From Microthrixaceae bacterium (lineage in GTDB: Bacteria; Actinomycetota; Acidimicrobiia; Acidimicrobiales; Iamiaceae): a stretch of 64,000 nucleotides of DNA. Numbering within the stretch: the first letter of the stretch is position 1; the number at the start of each line of letters is the position of its first letter. Shown here piece after piece: positions 38,170 to 46,817 of this stretch. The stretch spans positions 186,001 to 250,000 of the forward strand of contig JADJDU010000001.1 in the NCBI GenBank assembly GCA_016702505.1, written 5' to 3'. Both the position numbers and the translations under genes were made by a program. The notes beneath the pieces are model-generated. The model did no database searches, was not told the origin of the DNA, and worked only from the letters and a program-made list of their open reading frames with translations.

Positions 38170-39156
38170 TCAAGAGGTCTTGGTCTGCACCCGAACCTGA
38201 GCCTGGAACTGCAAGGCGGGCGAGCCGATGACCACTGCCAGCACCCTGGTGTCGAGCTCGCCTTCAGCCCTCACCGACGGCAGGTCGACCCATGCCTCAG
38301 CCCATGCCTGGTCACCGCACTTCGACGAGCCTTGGGTGGGCGTGTCGACGGTTCCTATCGGGCAGAAGCCGACCCCATCCTCCTCCTGGCCTTGAACCTG
38401 GACGTAGGCATGGGAGTTTCGGGTGTCGGCCTGGGCCGTGAACGTGCCACCGGAGAACACCTTGTCTTCACCAGTGGCCAGCGACATCGTCCCGGTCCAG
38501 TTGCTGAAGGACCTCGACGCCAGCTTCGACTCGTCCGGTGCAACCCGGACCCCGAAACGAACCTCACCGGGACCCCGCACGAGGCCGGGATCGGCGTCGT
38601 CACTGACATGGATCCACTCAACCGTCGTCGTGACGATCCGGTGCTTGGTCTTGAACGACTTGGCCACGACATTCGCTTCTTGCCCGGCTTTTCCGGGCAA
38701 GGTCACCAGCACGTGATAGGTGGTGTCAGGCCGTAGCCCATCGGGCGATAGCGTGAACCGATAGGTGCTGGCAGTGGCCAAAGCGCTGATGTTGCCTGAA
38801 ACGCGCTGGCCTGCAAGGGCGACCGGTTGGGCTGCTCCAAGGCTCGGCTTGCCATCGATCATCTTGGGAGCACTCGTGGAGAGCTGCACCACCGCGTGAG
38901 ATGCCGAGCTCTGGAACGCCAGATCAGCCCAGACCGCACCGGAGTCAACCACCCAGGACTGAACCGTGGCGGTGTTGACACCGACGTCGACCGCAATAGC
39001 GCCAACCGTAGGTATCGGTCCCGGCTCGGCCACGGCGGGATAGGCAAGTCCGCTGACCAGAGAGCCAGCGGCGAGAGCGCCAACCGCGAGCCGTGACATG
39101 AGACGGGGAGACCGTCTTGTGCGGCTGTCGGTGGCAGACGAAGTGGTGACGGTCAT
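38170..39156 (-). CDS. Secreted protein of unknown function
   Basis: 328 residues from ATG 39156, which has AGGAGCT six bases upstream; the longer frame to 39435 has no support. A signal peptide (LMSRLAVGALAAGSLVSGLA, then AYPAVAEP) is followed by a beta-rich region. One part resembles a fibronectin-III or similar sandwich (ALATASTYRFTLSPDGLRPD, TTYHVLVTLPGKAGQE). The C-terminal half has two cysteines (GFCPIGT, SKCGDQAW) that may pair. No enzymatic motif recognised. It converges with dnaE2 (66 bases between stops). Probably extracellular; role unknown. Confidence 0.75.
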   Translation of the reverse strand: MTVTTSSATDSRTRRSPRLMSRLAVGALAAGSLVSGLAYPAVAEPGPIPTVGAIAVDVGVNTATVQSWVVDSGAVWADLAFQSSASHAVVQLSTSAPKMIDGKPSLGAAQPVALAGQRVSGNISALATASTYRFTLSPDGLRPDTTYHVLVTLPGKAGQEANVVAKSFKTKHRIVTTTVEWIHVSDDADPGLVRGPGEVRFGVRVAPDESKLASRSFSNWTGTMSLATGEDKVFSGGTFTAQADTRNSHAYVQVQGQEEDGVGFCPIGTVDTPTQGSSKCGDQAWAEAWVDLPSVRAEGELDTRVLAVVIGSPALQFQAQVRVQTKTS

Positions 39157-39334
39157 GATCAGCTCCTGTCGTATCGATGCACCCGGTGGTGCGTTCAGGA
39201 GATAGGACCGCCCGCGGATCAGCCCCTTAGTAGATCGACCCCCAAATGGTTCCAACGACCCACCTAGGGAACCCTCGCGGAGCGAGTCGATCGTGGTGGT
39301 CCAGTAGTTCCAGGGTCCGGATGTGTGTCCTAGC

Positions 39335-39368
39335 CAAGGAGGTGAGTGAATAGGCGAGCCGACCCATA
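39335..39368 (-). repeat. Fragment of the dispersed intergenic repeat
   Basis: CCAAGGAGGTGAGTGAATAGG and the following CGAGCCGACCCATA match one outer arm of the full copies (as in 54217-54250 and 62641-62670). The central hairpin is missing. It lies in the 272-base gap between the divergent secreted-protein and TY-Chap genes. The rest of that gap shows nothing I recognise. Confidence 0.6.
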
Positions 39369-39428
39369 TGCGACCCGGTCCGTCTACCGTCGGTCTCGAC
39401 AAATGGGTATCGACACTGGGAGGGTCAC

Positions 39429-39929
39429 GTGTCATCTGACGGGTCGGGTGAGGCGAGTTCTGATGGGGTCCGTGATGGTGGTGGGGGAGGTGACTGGGCC
39501 CCGTTCTCGGTCGCCCTTGGTTCTGTCATCGGTGTTCTCGAAGTTGACCAGTTCCTGATCTTGAGCGGCACGGGTAACCGGTTTGTGCAGGTGATGGTCG
39601 ACCACGGTGGTGTTCGGCTGGAGTCGGTCAGCAATCAGTACCTGACGCCCGAACACCAACTCGACTTCGAGGGCCTGGATCGTTTGAAGGGGCTTGGCTG
39701 GAATGAACCCAGCCACTTCTCGCCCGGTGATCCAGTTCCGCTCGTCGGGTCCCCCAACCACTTCATCGATCTGGGCCGTGGTGGGGACCCACAATGGGTT
39801 GCGGAGATACTGGTGGAAACCCTGAGAGGTATCCATCGGGTAGACGACTTGAGTGATGTCACCTACCGGGCGGGCACCTTTGCTGGAGCCATGATCTTGT
39901 TGCCGACTCTTGGTCTGAGACGCAGCTGA
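39429..39929 (+). CDS. TY-Chap (YbjN/CesT-like chaperone) domain protein
   Basis: 166 residues from GTG 39429 (GGGAGGG just upstream). A Gly/Ser-rich leader is followed by a compact domain with LILSGTGNRFVQVMVDHGGV, RLESVSNQYLTPEHQLD, RLKGLGWNEPSHFSPGDP and WVAEILVETLRGIHRV. This order matches actinobacterial TY-Chap proteins, small alpha/beta proteins related to type III secretion chaperones and YbjN and thought to bind peptides. No secretion system genes are visible nearby, so the partner is unknown. The match is by eye. Confidence 0.68.
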   Translation: MSSDGSGEASSDGVRDGGGGGDWAPFSVALGSVIGVLEVDQFLILSGTGNRFVQVMVDHGGVRLESVSNQYLTPEHQLDFEGLDRLKGLGWNEPSHFSPGDPVPLVGSPNHFIDLGRGGDPQWVAEILVETLRGIHRVDDLSDVTYRAGTFAGAMILLPTLGLRRS

Positions 39930-40092
39930 CCGGGATCTTCACGAACAAAGGCCGCCCGAACCAGAGACGGCGGCGTGGCTGTCAGAGCGGCTCGATAGGT
40001 TTGTCCTCGGCGATGCGGTGTTGCCCTAGGGCTTGCCGGTCGGGTTCACGCCGACCCCGTTGTTCACCTACTTCGTGGTCTGGAGAACAGTC

Positions 40093-40617
40093 ATGGCTAT
40101 CACCGAACAAGCACGGCATCATCTATACCTGAGACTCGAGGAGCTAATCGGGCCCGAGGAGGCTGCCGTGCTGATGGAACACCTGCCCCCGGTTGGTTGG
40201 GCCGATGTGGCCACCAAGCGCGACCTCGATTACCTGGAGGCCCGAATGGTGGCCGGATTCGCTTCTGTTGATCAGCGGTTTGCCATGATCGACCTTCGGT
40301 TTGAGCAGATCGACCACCGGTTCGAGCAGATCGATAGTCGATTTGCGCAGGTCGACCATCGGATCGACCAGCTTGAACATCGGATCGACCAACTCGATCA
40401 TCGGATCGACTCGGTTTTCACCCGGCTCGGTTCGGTGGAAGGGGAGGTGGCCGGCTTGCGTCAGGAGGTGGCCGCCATGGAACTCCGAATGGTGAGCCTG
40501 TTCAGCCAGTTCAAGGATCAGCACTACGCCGCTCAGCAGACCTTTCAGCGCCAACTGATCGTGGCGCTGGTTGTGGCTTTGGTGTCGATGGTGATAGCTG
40601 TGGCCGGTCTGGGCTGA
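40093..40617 (+). CDS. Membrane-anchored coiled-coil protein with eight tandem heptads
   Basis: 174 residues from ATG 40093 (GGAGAA six bases upstream). After a helical N-terminal region (LYLRLEELIGPEEAAVLMEH) and VATKRDLDYLEARM come eight head-to-tail seven-residue units of the type F-x-Q-I-D-x-R (FASVDQR, FAMIDLR, FEQIDHR, FEQIDSR, FAQVDHR, IDQLEHR, IDQLDHR, IDSVFTR). These correspond to 21-base DNA repeats at about 40255-40425. A membrane helix closes the protein (LIVALVVALVSMVIAVAGLG). The layout resembles bacterial DUF1640/CCDC90-like proteins. Likely an oligomeric rod anchored at the membrane; function unknown. Unit number may vary between strains. Confidence 0.8.
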   Translation: MAITEQARHHLYLRLEELIGPEEAAVLMEHLPPVGWADVATKRDLDYLEARMVAGFASVDQRFAMIDLRFEQIDHRFEQIDSRFAQVDHRIDQLEHRIDQLDHRIDSVFTRLGSVEGEVAGLRQEVAAMELRMVSLFSQFKDQHYAAQQTFQRQLIVALVVALVSMVIAVAGLG

Positions 40618-40641
40618 CCCGCTCGCGGTCAGGTCCGGGTC

Positions 40642-41133
40642 TCAGGATCCGGCAACGAATCCCAGGCGAGCAAGGGTCGGGACGGCGACATCCAGGGTCT
40701 TACCCGGATTCAGCTCGCCGCCGTAGCGGGTTCTGGGCCAGATATAGGCGACACCGTCGGTCACCTCTACGTAGTGGTCCGAATCCCGGTCCAAGACACC
40801 TCCCAGCGGTGTCTCGGCTCCCGGTAGAGAAGGCAGCATCATGGCCACCCGATACGAGCCCCCGGTGTGGCCTCGAAGAACGAAAAACCCCAGACGGCCG
40901 GTAGTGGAAGCGCCGCTGACCGGTCCCCGCAGAATGCCGATGGCCCTTCCGGGTACGGGACAATGCGGCTGGGTGCGGTGGAACAGCACCGGTGACTCGG
41001 GGGTCATCGAGAGCTCTTCGGCCACCTTCGACAGCGCCGCAACCTCATAGTGCTCGGGTTGGTCGAAGCCCCCGATCTGCTCGGCCTGTTCGGGGCGAGG
41101 AAGAGGGGAATCGAAACTCTGCGCATGGATCAT
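40642..41133 (-). CDS. Hypothetical protein
   Basis: I do not recognise this protein. ATG 41133 gives 163 residues; the open frame extends to 41208 and the start is not supported by a ribosome binding site. Readable segments include EVAALSKVAEELSMTPESPV, LGFFVLRGHTGGSYRVAMML, then VEVTDGVAYIWPRTRYGGEL. These look like a compact beta-rich soluble domain rather than an antisense shadow. It converges with the coiled-coil gene, 24 bases between stops. No signal peptide or membrane helix. About 215 bases beyond its start hold nothing clear. Confidence 0.5.
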   Translation of the reverse strand: MIHAQSFDSPLPRPEQAEQIGGFDQPEHYEVAALSKVAEELSMTPESPVLFHRTQPHCPVPGRAIGILRGPVSGASTTGRLGFFVLRGHTGGSYRVAMMLPSLPGAETPLGGVLDRDSDHYVEVTDGVAYIWPRTRYGGELNPGKTLDVAVPTLARLGFVAGS

Positions 41134-41350
41134 CGGGCGGGCGATACGGATCCGAACGATCCTGGTAGTGCTTGGCCCACGAACTCGAGACCTCTGTCTG
41201 TGGCCCACCGATCGAGTGAGAAAGAGGGCTCACCACGCTTGGCATCTTCAACGTCTTCTCTGGCGTATGCCGCGTGGCTGTGGCCCATGAAACCGTCCGT
41301 CGTCTCAGAAGAGCACCAATCAGGTTCGACTCGACTGGGGTGCTGCCCTT

Positions 41351-42523
41351 GTGCCCGATGTCGGCCTCAGAAGCCAGCTGCGCTGGAGGTGCCATTTGAC
41401 CTCTTCCTGCGGTGATGGAAATCAAGGCGTCGTGCCCGCGGCCACGACGCTCGAGCGGTTCCCATACGGTGCGGGGGTGCCTGTTCGCTGTGTGCAGTTC
41501 GCGGTCGGTGACCTGGTCAGCTTGAGACGATTTGATGAGGTCTTGGGGGAGTTGAGCTTGCGTCTCGCCATCGGCCTCGTGATCGACGACGCGGCTGACG
41601 TACACCACCGCAAGTGGGTTCGAGTTGTCGACTTCGTGCTCGACCCGGTCAGGATGGGGTTGACGCAAGCCGAGGGTCGGCTCTTCTCGGTGGGGGCCGC
41701 AGCCGGGGGTTGCCATCTCAGCGAGCTGGTACATGTGACATCTGAGATCGCGGACGTAACCCGAGCGCAGCGTGCTGGATGTCGGGGGGTCTGGCTCAAT
41801 CCCTCCGAATCTCCGTGCCCACCCGGTCAAACACCGGATGCCGTGATCTCCTCCATCGCAGAGATGCCCGCCGTCGTTCTCCTCCTCGACGACGAGGAAG
41901 CGAAGGCCAGCTCGGCGGTAGGTCTGCCGCCACATCCCGAACCATGGCCCGATCAAGGGCACTTCGACCGTGACCTCCTAGGGCAGGGGGACCGACGCAA
42001 CGTCGCCGACCGGTACCGGTACTGGCGGGAGGACGCGATCGCGGCCGATCTCGCTAGCCGAGCCCATCCGTTCCACGTGGCGGTGGAGAACTGGCGTCAT
42101 GACCGCAACATCGGAGCAGTCGTACGAAATGCCAACGCATTTGGAGCTGCTGGCGTCCACATCGTCGGCCGTCGTCGTTGGAACCGCCGCGGTGCCATGG
42201 CCACCGATCGCTATCTAGCGGTGTACTACCACGACACGGTCCGAGCGTTTATCGACTGGGCCGGGGCGGAGGGACTGGTGGTGGTGGGCGTGGACAACGT
42301 CGAAGGCTCCGTCCCCCTCGAGACCACCGAGTTGCCTGAGCGATGTGTGCTGTTGTTCGGCCAGGAAGGACCGGGGCTATCGGAAGGCGCTCTGAGGGCC
42401 TGTTCGATGGTTCTCGCCATCGCCCAGTACGGGTCCACGCGTTCGGTCAATGCCGGGGTGGCATCGGGTATCGCCATGCACGGTTGGATCCGCCAGCACG
42501 CCGGACCTCCTCCTGCCCACTGA
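41351..42523 (+). CDS. SpoU/TrmH-family RNA methyltransferase fused in frame to a degenerate HAD-like segment
   Basis: The C-terminal ~220 residues are a SpoU RNA 2'-O-ribose methyltransferase: WRHDRNIGAVVRNANAFGA (motif 1), CVLLFGQEGPGLSEGAL (motif 2) and GSTRSVNAGVASGIAMHGW (motif 3), with the actinobacterial lead-in GLPPHPEPWPDQGHFDRDLL. Upstream, still in frame, residues ~60-170 read like the C-terminal half of a HAD hydrolase (LRLAIGLVIDDAADVHHRKW, CHLSELVHVTSEIADVTRAQ, GCRGVWLNPSESPCPPGQ, PDAVISSIAEMPAVV). The catalytic Lys and the final DD pair are missing. The true methyltransferase start may be ATG 41864 or a nearby GTG. Whether the HAD part is translated is unclear. Confidence 0.72.
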   Translation: MPDVGLRSQLRWRCHLTSSCGDGNQGVVPAATTLERFPYGAGVPVRCVQFAVGDLVSLRRFDEVLGELSLRLAIGLVIDDAADVHHRKWVRVVDFVLDPVRMGLTQAEGRLFSVGAAAGGCHLSELVHVTSEIADVTRAQRAGCRGVWLNPSESPCPPGQTPDAVISSIAEMPAVVLLLDDEEAKASSAVGLPPHPEPWPDQGHFDRDLLGQGDRRNVADRYRYWREDAIAADLASRAHPFHVAVENWRHDRNIGAVVRNANAFGAAGVHIVGRRRWNRRGAMATDRYLAVYYHDTVRAFIDWAGAEGLVVVGVDNVEGSVPLETTELPERCVLLFGQEGPGLSEGALRACSMVLAIAQYGSTRSVNAGVASGIAMHGWIRQHAGPPPAH

Positions 42524-42540
42524 GCGGCTCGAGTTGGGTG

Positions 42541-42586
42541 GCCAAGGGTCCTAGCGGGGTCGGCTCGCCTATCCGCTGGCCTCCTA
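42541..42586 (+). repeat. Fragment of the dispersed intergenic repeat
   Basis: AAGGGTCCTAGCGGGGTCGG followed by CTCGCCTATCCGCTGGCCTCC keeps both outer-arm sequences but has lost the central hairpin. It starts 18 bases after the methyltransferase stop. Confidence 0.6.
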
Positions 42587-42656
42587 GAAATGGTGGTCGC
42601 TGCGGCCGTGGCGCCTCCGGTTGGTCCCGGGTCGGCATGGTCCCTAGCTTTTCGAG

Positions 42657-43370
42657 GTGGCCAACCGCACCGACGTCAGCAAGCAGAAGAGGGCTCGTCA
42701 GAACAAGGCTCAGCGCGAGGCATTGGCGGCGCGCACCAAGGCGGCGTCCACGCCGCACGAGGATCGAGTTGCCGCGGCAACGGCGAAGGCGCCATCGGGT
42801 AAGAACCGTGAGTCGGCTCGGGCGGGAGATCTCCACGGCTCGACGGCGGCGAAACCGACTTCTACCCCGGCCCGTCTGGGAGAGGTACCGGTCGACATCG
42901 CCACCCTCGAAGGTTCGTTCCTGCGCAAACTGGTCCAAGTGCCGGGAGGCTTACAGGTGATCATGGCCGCGGTCTTGACGATCGTGCTGGCCGTGATGGC
43001 CTCGATCATGGACTCGGTTCCACCCGAAGGGGCCGAGCAGGGGGCCAAGGCGACCCGGACCCTGTTCGAGGCCTATGGAACCGGTGCAGTTCTGTTTCTC
43101 GGGCCTCCGTTGATCTTGGTTGGCAACGCCGTTGTGTTCAGCCTGCACCCCAAGCGCCGACGCATGTGGACCATGTCAGCGGTGATGCTGGGTGTGTTCT
43201 CGTTGCTTCTTCCCCAGTTCTTGTTCCCGGCCGGAATGTTGGGTTACGCGGCGCTGCGTTCGAAGCGGATCGAGGACGGCCCGGGCCGGTCGCCTTTCGC
43301 CGGGCGCTTCGGTCGCTCGAAGTCCAGTGATGGGTCAGATCGGCCCAGCGCCGACACCGCCGTTGAGTAG
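42657..43370 (+). CDS. Membrane protein with basic N-terminal region, unknown function
   Basis: 237 residues from GTG 42657. The first ~60 residues are rich in Lys, Arg, Ala and Gln (VSKQKRARQNKAQREALAAR), then three membrane helices follow: QVIMAAVLTIVLAVMASIMD, AVLFLGPPLILVGNAVVFSL and TMSAVMLGVFSLLLPQFLFP. The short C-terminal tail is Ser/Arg/Asp-rich. The N-terminal stretch could bind nucleic acid or other acidic partners, but no family was recognised. It stands alone, with repeat fragments on both sides (42541 and 43392). Confidence 0.68.
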   Translation: MANRTDVSKQKRARQNKAQREALAARTKAASTPHEDRVAAATAKAPSGKNRESARAGDLHGSTAAKPTSTPARLGEVPVDIATLEGSFLRKLVQVPGGLQVIMAAVLTIVLAVMASIMDSVPPEGAEQGAKATRTLFEAYGTGAVLFLGPPLILVGNAVVFSLHPKRRRMWTMSAVMLGVFSLLLPQFLFPAGMLGYAALRSKRIEDGPGRSPFAGRFGRSKSSDGSDRPSADTAVE

Positions 43371-43391
43371 GGCCAGAACCGAGCCAACCCA

Positions 43392-43437
43392 AGAGGAGGC
43401 GAGCGGATGGGGCCGGACCTATTCGCTGGGGCCCTGA
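43392..43437 (-). repeat. Fragment of the dispersed intergenic repeat
   Basis: GAGGAGGCGAGCGGAT and GGACCTATTCGCTGGGGCCC correspond to the two outer arms brought together without the core. The fragment starts 21 bases after the membrane-protein stop. Confidence 0.5.
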
Positions 43438-43774
43438 GGGTCATTCGGAGCGCGGGAAAGAAGCCACGTCAGAGGCCTTGACGGGTAACGGGCAATCGTC
43501 CATGGTTGACGTACGTCAGGGGTGACCCCACCCCGACGACACGGAAGCAATCCCACTCTCCCCGGGAGGTGCAGGACAACCGTGAGACCGAAACGAGAAG
43601 TGGAGCGGTCGCCTCCGGGCTGAATCGCCACCACCAGGTAGGAGAGCCGCCAGCGCCCCCCGTTCCCACAACGGACCGCGGATGTGCTTCGGAGTCGGCA
43701 CCTGTTGCCCTCCCCGCTCGCCACCGGGCCCGTCCGAACTTCGGCGGGAGCGCCCGGATTCTGCTACCGAATCT

Positions 43775-43821
43775 GCGTCCCGCCGTGTGGGTCAGAGCCG
43801 ATGACCCAACCGGCGGGACGC
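43775..43821. terminator. Large inverted repeat, possible bidirectional terminator
   Basis: GCGTCCCGCCG and CGGCGGGACGC form an 11-bp perfect stem; inside, GGGTCA pairs with TGACCC around a seven-base loop, separated by a three-base internal bulge. It lies between two convergent genes (ends at 43370 and 43987), so it could stop transcription from either side. No U-tract. Confidence 0.4.
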
Positions 43822-43986
43822 ATCGCGTTCTGAGCGAACGATCTCCTAGACGCTCAGCTTCCATCCACCGATCAAGGGTGAGTGGCGCTCGATTGTCCGT
43901 GGTCTCCCAGGCGTGTCCGACTCTGTGTGGCCAACATTGAAGTTCGGCTGTCTGACGAGCTGACGCAGGAGGACATGGATCCAGGC

Positions 43987-45148
43987 TCAGACGCTTGGAG
44001 GCGGGCTGGCGGGAGGGGCGGGCCGAGCAGGCGGAGCTGGTGGTGCGGGTCGGGCGGGCGCCGGTTGAGCCGGAGCCGTCGTGGGAGCAGGGGCGGGCTG
44101 GGGTGCAGCGGGGGCGGGGTGGGCCGCGACCGTTGCTGCCGCTTCGGCCGCTTGACGGTCAAGGGCAGCGCGAGCTGTGGTGGCCCGGGCCTGGCGGCCC
44201 TCCTCGTCTGTGCCGCTGCCAGCGAAAAGCTCGGCCACTGCGGCCAGCGATCCCAGACCGCTGCCGAAATCGGCGGGCAGGTAGATCTTGGTGGCCTGCC
44301 CGTTGGCGATACGCCCCAAGGCTTCGAGGTACTTGATGGCCAACAGGTCAGGTGAGGGGTCACCGGCATGGATTGCCTGGTAGACGGTGGTGATGGCGCG
44401 GGCCTCACCTTCGGCCACGGTGAGCTGGCGGAAGCGTTCGGCATCGGCCAGCGCTCGAGTGGCCTCGGCGTCACCTTGGGCTTGGAGGATCTGGCGTTGA
44501 CGTTCACCTTCGGCGCGAAGGATCGCGGCCTGCTTCTCGCCTTCGGCGGTGGTGATCGATGCCTCCCGGCGGCCATCGGCTTCGGTTACGACGGCACGAC
44601 GGGTTCGCTCGGCCTTCATCTGCTCGTGCATCGAGTGCATTACGTCTGGTGGTGGGTCGATCCGCTGGATCTCCTCGGACCACCCGGACGCCCCACTTGT
44701 CGGTGGCGTCGTCGAGGATCTGGCGCAGATCGACGTTGATCTTGTCTCGGCTGGTCAGGGCCTGGTCGAGCTGAAGGTCGCCGATCACGTTGCGCAGGTT
44801 GGTCTGGGCCAGCTTGGTGACGGCCAGAATGAAGTTGGCGACGTTGTAGACGAGTCGCTGGGGGTCGGTGGGCTCGTAGTAGACGACGGCGTCCACAGAC
44901 ACGACCACGTTGTCGGATGTGATCACCTCCTGGGGCGGGACGTCGACGACCTGCTCGCGCATGTCGACCATGCGGATCTTGTCCACGAACGGCACGATCA
45001 CCCGCAGACCGGGGTCGAGCGTCTCGTGGTACTTGCCGAGACGTTCCTTCACGCCCCGCTGATAGGGCTGGACGATGCGGATGGCGCTGGCCGCAAAGAT
45101 GAAGAAGAAGATGGCGAGTATCGCCAGCACTACTACGAGGGGTCCCAC
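43987..45148 (-). CDS. SPFH/Band 7 (stomatin-like, QmcA-type) membrane protein, frameshifted
   Basis: About 387 residues when joined, starting at GTG 45148 (AGGAGA upstream). An N-terminal membrane helix (VVVLAILAIFFFIFAASAIR) leads into the SPFH domain: VQPYQRGVKERLGKYHETL, VDKIRMVDMREQVVDVPPQE and AQTNLRNVIGDLQLDQALTS. At about 44670-44690 the frame breaks: DKWGVRVVR is followed in another frame by EIQRIDPPPDVMHSMHEQMK, and the family sequence suggests two missing bases. The second part is the long flotillin-like helix (AEGEKQAAILRAEGERQRQI) and ends in an extreme Ala/Pro tail. Its partner NfeD is directly upstream; such pairs organise membrane microdomains or regulate membrane proteases. 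Confidence 0.85.
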
Positions 45149-45226
45149 GGGGTCTCCTTGGTCTGCCTATGAGGACGGAAGGGCATGATCAGTTGCCCAT
45201 GACGAGCGAGTCGGCCGGCCGATGGT

Positions 45227-45718
45227 TCACGAGGCCGGGGGAACGGTGTGCTCGGTGCCCACCGGGTCGGTGGGGGTGACAACCACCCGGGTACCCCTCA
45301 CCTCCACCACCAAGACCGTGGTGCCGGCGGGGATGGCCTGACCGCTCTGGCTCTCGGCTCTCCACTTCTCCCGGTTGAGTTGCACCATGCCGTGGTCGTG
45401 TTCGCCGTCGATGGGCTCGATCACTCGGGCCCGTTGGCCCACCTGCCGGTGGGCTCCAACGTTCGACTCGGGGGTTGATGCGCTGAGTTTGTGCGCCATG
45501 GGGCGAAGGGCCACGAAGGTGGCGACCGAAACCCCGAGGAAGGCGGCCCACTGAAGCGTGAGGCCGCCACCAGCGAAGGCGACCACGGTGGCAACAGCTG
45601 CTCCCATGGCAAAGGGGGCAAGGAAAAAGGACCCCGCCACCGCCATCTCTCCGACACCGAACACCACGGCGGCGATCAACCAGATCCACCGCCAGACCTC
45701 GGGATCACCGCTGTCCAT
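45227..45718 (-). CDS. NfeD-like membrane protein
   Basis: 163 residues from ATG 45718, with GGGAGG seven bases upstream. Three or four membrane helices (WRWIWLIAAVVFGVGEMAVA, APFAMGAAVATVVAF, LQWAAFLGVSVATFVALRPM) are followed by a C-terminal OB-fold domain (ARVIEPIDGEHDHGMVQLNR, GTTVLVVEVRGTRVVVTP). This is the short NfeD form that lacks the ClpP-class protease domain. It precedes the SPFH gene by 78 bases on the same strand, the classic NfeD-stomatin arrangement, so they probably form a membrane complex. Confidence 0.88.
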   Translation of the reverse strand: MDSGDPEVWRWIWLIAAVVFGVGEMAVAGSFFLAPFAMGAAVATVVAFAGGGLTLQWAAFLGVSVATFVALRPMAHKLSASTPESNVGAHRQVGQRARVIEPIDGEHDHGMVQLNREKWRAESQSGQAIPAGTTVLVVEVRGTRVVVTPTDPVGTEHTVPPAS

Positions 45719-45944
45719 TTCGTGCCTCCCTGCCACACCACTCGGTGCAGCCAGACAATCTATCCACGGCCACTGTGGATCTGACACGAATTTCCTGCAT
45801 TGGTGAATTGATGACCATTACTCGCGGGGTGGGCTACGGCGACGCCGTCGATCGCGGTTTCGAGGTGCCTCGCAATTCGGGGGCGTCGGAGTCGGGCAGT
45901 CGGACGGGCGGCATTGGGTGACGTGCCCGGTAGCGTCGGGCGAC

Positions 45945-46817
45945 GTGGACCGACCCCTTCGCCTTCTCACCGTGCACGCCCACCCTGATGACGAAGCTTC
46001 CAAGGGGGCGGGGACGGTGGCCCGCTACGCCCGAGAGGGCATCGAATCCACTTTGGTGTGTTGCACCGGGGGAGAGGCTGGAGACATCCTCAACCCGGCC
46101 ATGGATACCCCTGAGGTGCACGCTGATCTGGCCGGGGTCCGTCGGGCCGAGTTTAAGCGGTCGGTTGACATCATCGGTTACGCCCGCTGGGAGATGCTGG
46201 GCTACCACGACTCGGGTATGCCCGACAGCGATCACAACCTCAACCCCGACTGTTTCGCCATGGTGCCTCTCGATGAAGCCGTGGGCAGGCTGGTGGCCAT
46301 CATCCGTCGGGACCAACCGCAGGTGCTGGTCTCATACGGCGAAGACCAAAGCGGCTACCCCCACCCAGACCACATTCGGGCTCACGAGATCACCCTGGCC
46401 GCTTGGGACGCCGCCGGGGACCCCGCCCGCTATCCAGACCTGGGAGACCCCTGGGAACCGTCCAAGCTCTATTACACGACGTGGTCACGGGCTCGGATCT
46501 TGGCCATCCACCAAGCCTTTTTGGACCACGACTTGGAGTCGCCCTTCGACCAGGCCTGGTTCGACAGACCCAGCCAGGACCACCTGATAACGACCAGCAT
46601 CGACGTCGACGGGTACTACCAAGTTCGGGCCGATGCGCTGAGGGCCCACGCCACCCAGGTGGATCCGGCCTCGCCGTTCTGGTTCGGGCTCCCCGATGAT
46701 GTCGCCTCCAGGATCCATCCGTGGGACGACTACGAACTCGCCCGCACCCGGGTGCCGGTGCCCGAAGGGATCGAACGAGATCTGTTCAGTGGACTCCGGG
46801 CAGAGGTCTGGTCATGA
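45945..46817 (+). CDS. mca: Mycothiol S-conjugate amidase
   Basis: About 290 residues of the PIG-L/LmbE zinc deacetylase family. LLTVHAHPDDEASKGAGTVA carries the H-P-D-D metal ligands, CCTGGEAGDILNPAMD is typical of Mca rather than MshB, and SYGEDQSGYPHPDHIRAHE supplies the third ligand. Mca cleaves mycothiol adducts of toxins in the cytoplasm, giving a mercapturic acid for export; its presence shows a mycothiol-using actinobacterium. GTG 45945 is used as start because the family begins close to it; GTG 45918 is possible. Its stop overlaps the next gene's ATG (ATGA). Confidence 0.9.
   Translation: MDRPLRLLTVHAHPDDEASKGAGTVARYAREGIESTLVCCTGGEAGDILNPAMDTPEVHADLAGVRRAEFKRSVDIIGYARWEMLGYHDSGMPDSDHNLNPDCFAMVPLDEAVGRLVAIIRRDQPQVLVSYGEDQSGYPHPDHIRAHEITLAAWDAAGDPARYPDLGDPWEPSKLYYTTWSRARILAIHQAFLDHDLESPFDQAWFDRPSQDHLITTSIDVDGYYQVRADALRAHATQVDPASPFWFGLPDDVASRIHPWDDYELARTRVPVPEGIERDLFSGLRAEVWS

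Larger units (their letters stand above)
43371..43986 (+). other. 616-base stretch without a convincing gene
   Basis: Open frames on both strands here are Arg/Pro/Ser-rich and look non-coding. The stretch contains a fragment of the dispersed repeat (43392-43437), a GACGTACGTC palindrome near 43507 and a large hairpin at 43775-43821. No tRNA, RNase P, tmRNA or SRP RNA signature was found by eye. It separates convergent genes. Confidence 0.5.

Noticed and set aside
41045..41962. 305-codon minus-strand open frame opposite the HAD-SpoU gene
   Set aside because: The plus strand shows HAD-like and SpoU motifs through the same bases, whereas this frame has no motif, poor composition and overlaps the hypothetical gene at 40642-41133.
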